8,056 nucleotides of DNA from Fidelibacterota bacterium (GTDB lineage Bacteria > Marinisomatota > Marinisomatia > SCGC-AAA003-L08 > GCA-002719095), in the NCBI GenBank assembly GCA_002705575.1, contig PAHI01000006.1:1-8056 (forward strand), written 5' to 3'. The stretch's first letter is position 1. Each line of letters begins with the position of its first letter. The notes beneath the pieces were generated by a model. It worked only from the letters and a program-made list of their open reading frames with translations, did not search any database and was not told the origin of the DNA. Of this stretch, positions 1 through 5,162 are shown in pieces. A program made the translations under genes and the position numbers.

Positions 1-353
1 ATAGTTAGAAAATTAAATTGTATTAAAACAATCAAAGCTAATGAGCAAAGAATTATTACATAAAACCATGCTAATTTTTTATTTAATGCTCCAGATGCAA
101 TAGGTCTATTTTTTGTTCGTAAAACTTTTTTATCTATTTTTTCATCAATAATATCGTTTACTATACAGCCAGCACTTCTCATTAAAACCGATCCTAGAAA
201 AAATAAAATCATAAAATATATAAAAGTATTAAAATTTTTATCAAAATAAAAAGCCAAAGATAGCCCCCACGAACATGGCCAAAATAATAAAAGAAAACCA
301 ATTGGTTTGTTGAGTCGTGTTACATTAATGAAGTTTCTTATATGTTTTGACAT
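1..353 (-). CDS. ubiA: 4-hydroxybenzoate polyprenyltransferase UbiA (5' part, cut by window edge)
   Basis: UbiA-family integral membrane enzyme that attaches the polyprenyl tail to 4-hydroxybenzoate in ubiquinone biosynthesis. I translated the reverse strand by hand from the ATG at 353-351; the frame stays open for 117 residues to the window edge, so the C-terminal part with the second Asp-rich motif is missing. Visible hallmarks are RLNKPIGFLLLFWP (13-26), typical of bacterial UbiA, then VLMRSAGCIVNDIID (56-70), which carries the first Asp-rich Mg-diphosphate motif N66-D67-x-x-D70-x-x-x-D74, followed by RTKNRPIASG (79-88). Hydrophobic stretches lie near 17-37, 43-63 and 96-113. The KPIG/MRSAG pattern favours UbiA over heme O synthase (CtaB), which is in the same superfamily and would also have fitted an oxidase neighbourhood. 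It is divergent from the DUF2721-like gene, with 52 bases between the starts. Confidence 0.9.
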   Translation of the reverse strand, partial: MSKHIRNFINVTRLNKPIGFLLLFWPCSWGLSLAFYFDKNFNTFIYFMILFFLGSVLMRSAGCIVNDIIDEKIDKKVLRTKNRPIASGALNKKLAWFYVIILCSLALIVLIQFNFLT

Positions 354-362
354 TAATAGTTC

Positions 363-391
363 TTGTAAATATCAAACACTAAATACATAAT
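363..391 (+). promoter_or_regulatory. candidate sigma70-like promoter for the small membrane-protein run
   Basis: TTGTAA (363-368) and CATAAT (386-391) are separated by 17 bases and match the -35 and -10 consensus at 4 and 5 of 6 positions. Transcription would begin about 8 bases before the ATG at 406, leaving little leader, and no Shine-Dalgarno sequence is visible there. Such matches arise easily in AT-rich DNA, so this is tentative. Confidence 0.3.
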
Positions 392-405
392 CAATCCGAT
401 TCGAA

Positions 406-810
406 ATGAACATAGATTATACAGTTACAGCATTAATGTTTCCTGCCATACCTCTTATAATGGCAGTCTATAGTAACAGATTTCATACTTTGAGCGCTCT
501 TATCAGAAAACTTCATGACGAACATGTATTTGAGAAACACATCCCACCTGAATGGGAGAAACAGCTTAAAAATTTGAGTCAAAGAATAAACTATTTAAAA
601 TATGCGATTGGAGCAGCTGGGCTAGGTTTTTTATTTAATATGATGACAGTTCTAGGACTATATTTAGATAAAATTTTTGTTGCAAGATTGATATTTGCGA
701 CTTGCTGCGTATCAATGATTGTATCAATAATATTATTTTTATTTGAAATTTTTCTTTCAACAAATGCGTTAAAATTACATTTGTCAGATATGAAATTTGA
801 TGGAAAATAG
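406..810 (+). CDS. DUF2721-like membrane protein
   Basis: A 134-residue membrane protein with no established biochemical role. The N-terminus has a hydrophobic segment (about 5-23) carrying LMFPAIPL and ending in YSNRFHTLSALIRKLH (22-37), a pattern I associate with DUF2721 proteins (membrane segment, then N-R-x-x-x-L-x-x-x-I-R). A charged linker (38-62) follows, then two hydrophobic helices (about 65-87 and 92-117), giving three membrane segments and a short charged tail. The ATG at 406 places the first helix correctly; no strong ribosome binding site precedes it. It heads a tight rightward run: the next small gene starts 5 bases after its stop, so co-transcription is likely. The family assignment rests on remembered pattern only and is moderately sure; that the gene is real is surer, because its hydrophobic pattern is regular and the frame fills the space. 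Confidence 0.7.
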   Translation: MNIDYTVTALMFPAIPLIMAVYSNRFHTLSALIRKLHDEHVFEKHIPPEWEKQLKNLSQRINYLKYAIGAAGLGFLFNMMTVLGLYLDKIFVARLIFATCCVSMIVSIILFLFEIFLSTNALKLHLSDMKFDGK

Positions 811-815
811 GCTAT

Positions 816-917
816 ATGAAAATAAATGCTATAAGGGCCTTTATAATTGCTTCTATAATAATAATTCTTTTGTATGCTTTAGGATTATTTTTGCCTATTA
901 TAATAACCTCTAATTAA
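816..917 (+). CDS. 33-residue single-helix membrane microprotein
   Basis: A short frame from ATG at 816 to TAA at 915-917 encodes 33 residues. The start MKINAIR is basic and is followed by an unbroken hydrophobic stretch (about 8-30) with a YALGLFLP segment, so it would be a single transmembrane helix with a positively charged, probably cytoplasmic, N-terminus. A weak AGG (809-811) lies 4 bases before the start. It begins 5 bases after the DUF2721-like stop and ends 2 bases before the next ATG, exactly filling the gap between two same-strand genes. That fit is the best evidence that it is translated. I do not recognise a family. AT-rich DNA readily yields hydrophobic codons, so it could be chance. 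Confidence 0.5.
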   Translation: MKINAIRAFIIASIIIILLYALGLFLPIIITSN

Positions 918-919
918 TT

Positions 920-1111
920 ATGTTTGGAAAACCCGTAATACTTATAATTTTACTTGTTTTGTTATTAGTATTTTATCTAGTAATAAGAATTGGTGCTGGT
1001 AAAAAAAAAGACATTGATCAATCAAAAAATTTAACAAGATATCTTTTTGGAATAAGGATTCTGATAATTATTCTAGCTATTGTTGGCTTAGGGCTTTGGT
1101 TTGTTCTTTAA
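920..1111 (+). CDS. 63-residue two-helix membrane protein
   Basis: A small hypothetical membrane protein with a first hydrophobic helix at about 5-23, a basic loop with GAGKKKDIDQSKN (25-37) and a second helix at about 43-62, in a hairpin topology whose loop is probably cytoplasmic. The layout recalls the 'twin transmembrane protein' DUF2909 group found near cytochrome oxidase genes in gammaproteobacteria, but I see no diagnostic residues, so this is only a suggestion. It starts 2 bases after the 33-residue gene and closes the rightward run. Its last 24 bases overlap the end of the DUF1289 gene on the other strand, and no terminator is seen between the two convergent units. Confidence 0.6.
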   Translation: MFGKPVILIILLVLLLVFYLVIRIGAGKKKDIDQSKNLTRYLFGIRILIIILAIVGLGLWFVL

Positions 1112-1360
1112 ATTGGTGTTATAAACTAATTTTCCAAACTTAATCTTCTCATCATATGATTGGTTAAACGTTTTCAATTGTGACTGACTCATTCTTGAAA
1201 CTAAAATTTTTAAATTATCTTTTTTCCAATCGTTTGTAGTTTCAATATTTTTCCAAATTTTTTTTTCTTCATTAGTTCTTGCACAGCCATAACACAAACC
1301 AGTTTTGGGATCACTTTTACAAATACTAATGCAGGGACTAATTATTTTATTATTATTCAT
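1088..1360 (-). CDS. DUF1289 family protein with four-cysteine motif
   Basis: A 90-residue soluble protein. The N-terminal half is the DUF1289 domain: SPC-I-S-I-C at 8-14 and GLCYGCART at 21-29 give a C10-x3-C14-x8-C23-x2-C26 arrangement, followed by the usual E-E-K-x-x-W (31-36). Four cysteines in this spacing suggest a bound metal (zinc or iron-sulfur), which is inference; the family has no firmly established activity. The remaining 50 residues are lysine-rich and carry little recognisable signal. The start codon lies inside the end of the quinone oxidoreductase gene (8-base overlap, 1353-1360), so the two are very probably translated from one message with pirin as first gene. The 3' end overlaps the 63-residue gene on the opposite strand by 24 bases. 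Confidence 0.85.
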   Translation of the reverse strand: MNNNKIISPCISICKSDPKTGLCYGCARTNEEKKIWKNIETTNDWKKDNLKILVSRMSQSQLKTFNQSYDEKIKFGKLVYNTNLKNKPKP

Positions 1361-2333
1361 TTGGAATTAAAATAGCCGGACCTAAAATTTTTCTTCCCTC
1401 GAGATCTTCGTGAGCTATTTTTGCATCAGATAATTTATATTCTTTAAAAATTTTCACTTTAATTTTACCAAATTTAATTTGTTCGAAAAGTGCAGCCGTT
1501 CCTTCCTCAAGAGCTTTTCTACCTGCTCCATAATCGGCCAGTCCTGGTCTAGTAAAAAACAAACTTTTATGTGCTATATATTTTTTCACATTTATAGGAT
1601 CCAGCGCACCCGAAGCATTTCCAAAAGAAACCATCATTCCCATTGGCTTTAAACAATTTATGGATTTTTCAAAAGTTTTTTTTCCAACTCCATCGTAAAC
1701 TACTCCAATGCCTTTATTATCTGTTATCTCCAGAACCTTTCGATCAAAATCTTCCTTATTATAATTAATTACAAATTCGCATCCATTTTCTTTAGCAATA
1801 TCAATCTTACTATCTGATCCTACTGTGCCAATCACTTTACATCCTATACTTTTTGCCCACTGACAAAAAACCTGCCCAACTCCCCCTGCAGCAGCATGAA
1901 ATAAAATTAGCTCTCCAGCTTTTACTTTATAAGTTTTAAACAAAAGATAATGCGATGTTAAACCTTTTGTCATTATACTCGCTGCAACTTTATCACTAAC
2001 GACCTCGGGTATTTTTACTGCAATTTTTTCCGGAATAATTCTTTCCTCAGAGTAAGAACCCAAGGGCATTTGAGAGTATGTTACTCTATCACCCTTGTTA
2101 AAATATTTTACTTCAGAACCAGTTTCCAGAACAACCCCAGCACCCTCCATTCCTAAACCCGAAGGTAGATTAAGTTTGTAAAGTCCGGACCTATGGTAAG
2201 TATCAATGAAATTTAAACCTATAGCTAAATTTTTAATTTTAATTTCGGCGGGACCAGGTGAACCTACGGAAATATCTTTTAATTCTAATACTTCAGGACC
2301 ACCATGTTTATTAATAATAATTGATTTTGACAT
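1353..2333 (-). CDS. qor: zinc-independent NADPH:quinone oxidoreductase, QorA-like (MDR superfamily)
   Basis: A 326-residue cytosolic medium-chain dehydrogenase/reductase, the usual length for QorA. QorA-type enzymes reduce quinones with NADPH; the exact substrate here is unknown. Seen in the sequence: HGGPEVLELKD (10-20), NFIDTYHRSGLYKLNLP (41-57), which is close to the E. coli QorA hallmark, GMEGAGVV (61-68), GDRVTY (81-86), and the Rossmann nucleotide-binding motif HAAAGGVGQVFCQWAK (146-161). The catalytic and structural zinc cysteines of alcohol dehydrogenases are absent, which places it in the zinc-free branch. Its ATG shares one base with the stop of the pirin gene (TAATG on the coding strand), and its end overlaps the DUF1289 start by 8 bases, so the three form one operon. 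Crotonyl-CoA reductase-like or other zeta-crystallin-like relatives are possible but fit less well. Confidence 0.9.
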   Translation of the reverse strand: MSKSIIINKHGGPEVLELKDISVGSPGPAEIKIKNLAIGLNFIDTYHRSGLYKLNLPSGLGMEGAGVVLETGSEVKYFNKGDRVTYSQMPLGSYSEERIIPEKIAVKIPEVVSDKVAASIMTKGLTSHYLLFKTYKVKAGELILFHAAAGGVGQVFCQWAKSIGCKVIGTVGSDSKIDIAKENGCEFVINYNKEDFDRKVLEITDNKGIGVVYDGVGKKTFEKSINCLKPMGMMVSFGNASGALDPINVKKYIAHKSLFFTRPGLADYGAGRKALEEGTAALFEQIKFGKIKVKIFKEYKLSDAKIAHEDLEGRKILGPAILIPNE

Positions 2334-3175
2334 TAATATTTTGCAAAAGTTCCGTTTTGATAATCTTCAATAGCTTGATTAATTTCCTCTTTTGTATTCA
2401 TAACAAATGGACCTCCTCTTGCAATTTTCTCACCAATTGGTTTTCCAGCTATAAATAAGAATTCACTTTTTTTGTTGGCTTTAACAACTAACGTACTACC
2501 TTTTTCAAGTAAAATTAAATTTGAATCGCTAGTTTTTGATTTTTCATCGCTGCCAATTTTTAAATCTCCTACTAATAAATATATGAAAGAATTATGCCCA
2601 GGTGGCACGCTACATTTAAACTCTTTTCCTTTATTTAAAATTATATGAAAATAAATTGGTTCTACATTATGTTTTTTTTCAGGTCCTTCAATATTTTTAA
2701 ATTTACCTGCAATTATTTTCACTTCCATATCTTCATTGTTGTAAAAACCCAAATCTTTTTTTTTAAAATAAAAGTATTCGGGTTTGTTTAATTTTAATTC
2801 CGCAGGCATATTAATCCATAATTGGAAGCCCAGTAATTTTCCGTCGGACATTGCCGGCATTTCAGAATGAATTATTCCTCTCCCAGTTTTCATCCACTGA
2901 ACATCGCCCGGTTTCATTATGCCTTTTGCTCCAGTGCTATCTTGATGTTCAAACTTTCCTTCAAGCATATAAGTGACAGTTTCAATGCCTCTATGTGGAT
3001 GGGACGGAAAACCAGAAACGTAATCATCTTTGTTCTCAGAACCAAATTCGTCTAACATGAGAAATGGATCAATATAACTCGCATCTTGTGTGCCAATACT
3101 TCTTTTTAATTTAACTCCAGCACCATCTGATGTTTCTATAGCTTTTATAATTTTTTTTATTTCTATTGTAGACAT
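2333..3175 (-). CDS. pirin family protein (bicupin)
   Basis: A 280-residue cupin protein of standard pirin length. The N-terminal cupin has FLMLDEFG (38-45), FPSHPHRGIETVTYMLEG (56-73), GDVQWMKTGRGIIHSE (90-105) and LGFQLWINMP (115-124). The four metal ligands known from human pirin and E. coli YhhW are all present as H59, H61, H103 and E105. The second cupin half is more divergent and ends with the family signature IARGGPFVMNT (251-261). Pirins bind iron; some have quercetin 2,3-dioxygenase activity and others act as redox-sensitive regulators, so the cellular role cannot be fixed from sequence. It is the first gene of the leftward pirin-qor-DUF1289 operon and is divergent from rsmE, with 51 bases between the starts. 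Pairing with a quinone reductase suggests handling of quinones or aromatic electrophiles (inference). Confidence 0.92.
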   Translation of the reverse strand: MSTIEIKKIIKAIETSDGAGVKLKRSIGTQDASYIDPFLMLDEFGSENKDDYVSGFPSHPHRGIETVTYMLEGKFEHQDSTGAKGIMKPGDVQWMKTGRGIIHSEMPAMSDGKLLGFQLWINMPAELKLNKPEYFYFKKKDLGFYNNEDMEVKIIAGKFKNIEGPEKKHNVEPIYFHIILNKGKEFKCSVPPGHNSFIYLLVGDLKIGSDEKSKTSDSNLILLEKGSTLVVKANKKSEFLFIAGKPIGEKIARGGPFVMNTKEEINQAIEDYQNGTFAKY

Positions 3176-3226
3176 TTAGAATTAGACTATCACAAAATAA
3201 TATTTAATATAGTTCTTTTTAATCGC
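3176..3226. promoter_or_regulatory. divergent promoter region between pirin operon and rsmE
   Basis: These 51 A/T-rich bases must hold the promoters for both the leftward pirin operon and rightward rsmE unless transcription enters from elsewhere. On the plus strand TAATAT (3205-3210) is a possible -10, but no good -35 lies 17 bases upstream. On the minus strand TATTAT at about 3196-3201 is possible. Neither start has a clear Shine-Dalgarno sequence. The function follows from the gene layout rather than from strong motifs. Confidence 0.35.
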
Positions 3227-3946
3227 ATGAGCTCAAAAATAAGATTATATTTTTCTAAAAATTTAACTTCTGGAATAGTTTTAAAACTTCCAAAAAATCA
3301 ATCTCATTACATTAAAAATGTAGTACGGTTAAAAAAAGGGGATAAAATTTCTTTATTTAATTCCTTAAGTGGAGAATGGGACGCAATAATATTACAACAT
3401 GGTAGAGATTTTACAGAATTTAAAGTTGAAAAACTATCTAGACCTCAAGAGAAACAAAATAATTTATGGTTAGCTTTTTCGACCATAAAAAAAAATCAAC
3501 AAGACATGATGTTACAAAAAACTACAGAACTTGGCATACAAAAATTTTTCCCTCTACTATGTGAAAGAAGCATAGTAAGAGAAATTAATAACGAAAGAGC
3601 AGAAAAGATTGTTACTGAGGCAAGCGAGCAATCTAATAGAATTTCAGTACCTGAAATTTTACCCATTCAAAATTTAAAAAATTTTATTAAAAATTTCCCA
3701 ACAAAAGGAATTATTATTTTTTGCGATATTAATTGTAGAACCAATAATCTTAGTGAAATTTTATCTTCAAAAAATCCAATTTGTATTTTAATTGGACCAG
3801 AAGGAGATTTTTCAGAAAAAGAAAGACAATTAATAGTTGATAATAAAAAAATAGTCTCCATATCACTTGCTAAGAATATTTTACGCGCTGAGACTGCCGC
3901 AATTGCAGCAACTACAATTTTAACTCACAATTTAAATTTTAAGTAA
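3227..3946 (+). CDS. rsmE: 16S rRNA (uracil1498-N3)-methyltransferase RsmE
   Basis: Methylates N3 of U1498 in 16S rRNA of the 30S subunit using S-adenosylmethionine. The 239-residue length is normal for the family. The N-terminal PUA-like RNA-binding part starts with IRLYF (5-9) and contains SHYIKNVVRLKKGDKI (26-41). The SPOUT (trefoil-knot) catalytic domain follows, with TTELGIQKFFPL (99-110), EASEQSNRISVPEI (131-144), the SAM-binding loop ILIGPEGDFSEKE (187-199) and the knot motif LAKNILRAETAAIAA (214-228). The start at 3227 gives the usual MxxxIRLYF beginning. In many alphaproteobacteria rsmE lies next to ubiA and before gshA; here a leftward redox operon lies between ubiA and rsmE, and an oxidase operon follows. 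No terminator hairpin is evident after the stop. Confidence 0.95.
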   Translation: MSSKIRLYFSKNLTSGIVLKLPKNQSHYIKNVVRLKKGDKISLFNSLSGEWDAIILQHGRDFTEFKVEKLSRPQEKQNNLWLAFSTIKKNQQDMMLQKTTELGIQKFFPLLCERSIVREINNERAEKIVTEASEQSNRISVPEILPIQNLKNFIKNFPTKGIIIFCDINCRTNNLSEILSSKNPICILIGPEGDFSEKERQLIVDNKKIVSISLAKNILRAETAAIAATTILTHNLNFK

Positions 3947-3978
3947 TTTTACCCTTTAAATTACAGTAGAATTTTACC

Positions 3979-4032
3979 TTGCAAAAGTGTCGCAAAACCT
4001 TATTAAACATGCATAAAGTATATATATATAGT
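3979..4032 (+). promoter_or_regulatory. candidate promoter/operator region of the cytochrome oxidase operon
   Basis: The 97-base gap before the oxidase operon is one of the few noncoding stretches here and the likely promoter site. TTGCAA (3979-3984) and TATTAA (4001-4006) are 16 bases apart, each 4 of 6 to consensus. A second possible -10 is TATAGT (4027-4032), which follows a TA-dinucleotide run (4019-4030). TTGC (3979-3982) and GCAA (3992-3995) form an inverted repeat with a 9-base centre, and GCAAAA occurs twice, 11 bases apart; either could be a regulator site. No Shine-Dalgarno sequence is evident before the ATG at 4044. Confidence 0.35.
4019..4030. repeat. short TA dinucleotide run upstream of the oxidase operon
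   Basis: Six TA units lie 14 bases before the first start codon of the oxidase operon, within or next to a possible -10 element. Such a run could vary in copy number by slippage, but at six units in AT-rich DNA it may mean nothing. Confidence 0.5.
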
Positions 4033-4043
4033 AAATATTAATT

Positions 4044-4304
4044 ATGAATACTGCTTACGCATTACTACTTGGATTAGTCATCTTTTTGATCCTTTTTATT
4101 TATTTTGTTTTTTTTTCAGTTTCATTGAGATTAGAAAAAAATGAAAATAAAGCTGAAATCGCAGTTAAAAGAAAATCAGTACCATTTAGATGGAGAGATT
4201 TGATTGACTCTAAAAACAAAAAACTAGGAATGATAGATTTAGGAAATCATATTCTTGTTGCAGGCATTATTCTTATTGGAATTTTTATAATATCTAACGC
4301 ATAA
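4044..4304 (+). CDS. 86-residue two-helix membrane protein, first gene of the oxidase operon
   Basis: An unrecognised small membrane protein. It has a long hydrophobic helix at about 4-27, a charged central part (28-66) with KRKSVPFRWRDLID (42-55), and a second helix at about 67-84. The loop is rich in lysine and arginine and is therefore probably cytoplasmic, placing both termini in the periplasm. There are no cysteines or CxxCH, so it is not a cytochrome or a copper chaperone of a known type. The stop codon is only 2 bases before the subunit II ATG, so it is almost surely co-transcribed and perhaps translationally coupled with the oxidase. By position it could be an accessory oxidase subunit or assembly factor, which is inference only. 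That the gene is real is well supported by hydrophobic pattern and spacing. Confidence 0.75.
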   Translation: MNTAYALLLGLVIFLILFIYFVFFSVSLRLEKNENKAEIAVKRKSVPFRWRDLIDSKNKKLGMIDLGNHILVAGIILIGIFIISNA

Positions 4305-4306
4305 AC

Positions 4307-5143
4307 ATGATAGTAGCACTAGCCATATTTCTTATAACTATTGGATCAATCGTATTTCATTTTTGGTCACCTTGGTGGTGGACAGAAGTAGCATCTAATT
4401 GGGGTAACATGGACGATACAATTCTTTTAACTTTTTGGATAACAGGAGCTGTATTTGTAGCTATATGTTTTTTTGTTGCATATTGTGTTTGGAAATATAG
4501 TTATAAAAAAGAGAGAAGAGCTGAATATAAACCAGAAGACAAAAAGTTAGAAAGTAGATTAACCTGGGCAACCGCGATTGGAGTTGCAGCTCTGCTGGCA
4601 CCTGGTTTAGTTGTCTGGAATCAATATGTTACAGTTCCAAAAGACGCTTACAAAGTAGAGGTGTTCGCTTACCAGTGGGGATGGAAATACAGATTGCCAG
4701 GCGAAGACGGTAAATTAGGAAAAACTGATATAAGATATATCAATGATGAAAATCCATTTGGATTAATTTTAGAAGACCCGAATGGTAAAGATGATCTTTT
4801 AGTAGACGCTCAAGAACTACATGTATTGAAGGATCGACCAGTTAAATTTGAATTAAGAACTATCGATGTATTGCATAATTTCTATGTACCTCAATTCAGG
4901 GGCAAGATGGATATGGTTCCAGGAATAATAACTTATTATTGGCTTACCCCAACTAGAGTAGGAGATTTTGAGGTGTTGTGTGCGGAGTATTGTGGATCTG
5001 GGCATTACGCTATGAGAGGAAGAGTAATAGTTGATGAAGAGAAGGATTATAAGACATGGGAGGCAAAACAAATAACTTTTGAGAAAATGTTGGCAAAAAA
5101 CATGAAAAATGACAATTTGCGACTGGTAAAAAAGGATAAATAA
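4307..5143 (+). CDS. coxM: cytochrome c oxidase subunit II, CoxM-like (CuA subunit)
   Basis: Accepts electrons from cytochrome c at the binuclear CuA centre and passes them to heme a of subunit I. The 278-residue protein has a hydrophobic N-terminus (1-20), then SPWWWTEVASNWGNMDD (21-37), typical of alphaproteobacterial CoxM-type subunit II, a helix at 39-62 and another at about 86-104. The periplasmic cupredoxin domain contains the aromatic patch YQWGWKY (122-128) and the CuA ligands H190, C225, E227, C229, H233 and M236 (CAEYCGSGHYAM, 225-236), all intact. There is no CxxCH, so it is not a caa3-type heme c fusion. It lies 2 bases after the 86-residue gene and 19 bases before subunit I. The symbol is by analogy with Bradyrhizobium coxMNOP; coxB or ctaC would also be acceptable. 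Confidence 0.93.
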   Translation: MIVALAIFLITIGSIVFHFWSPWWWTEVASNWGNMDDTILLTFWITGAVFVAICFFVAYCVWKYSYKKERRAEYKPEDKKLESRLTWATAIGVAALLAPGLVVWNQYVTVPKDAYKVEVFAYQWGWKYRLPGEDGKLGKTDIRYINDENPFGLILEDPNGKDDLLVDAQELHVLKDRPVKFELRTIDVLHNFYVPQFRGKMDMVPGIITYYWLTPTRVGDFEVLCAEYCGSGHYAMRGRVIVDEEKDYKTWEAKQITFEKMLAKNMKNDNLRLVKKDK

Positions 5144-5162
5144 ATTATAAAAACAATTAAAT

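Noticed and set aside
1..353. Heme O synthase (CtaB) instead of UbiA
   Set aside because: The RLNKPIG, LMRSAGC and NRPIASG motifs fit 4-hydroxybenzoate prenyltransferase, and the gene is about 4 kb from the oxidase operon on the other strand.
2867..3055. Rightward 62-residue frame inside the pirin gene
   Set aside because: It lies opposite the conserved metal-binding part of pirin and shows no protein-like pattern.
3667..3861. Leftward 64-residue frame inside rsmE
   Set aside because: It is antisense to the SAM-binding motif region of rsmE, with no independent support.
3930..3960. AATTTAAA ... TTTAAATT inverted repeat as a terminator of rsmE
   Set aside because: The stem is only A/T, the loop is long, part lies in the coding region and there is no following T run; such pairs are expected by chance here.
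4307..5143. caa3-type subunit II with fused cytochrome c
   Set aside because: The protein ends soon after the CuA domain and contains no CxxCH motif.
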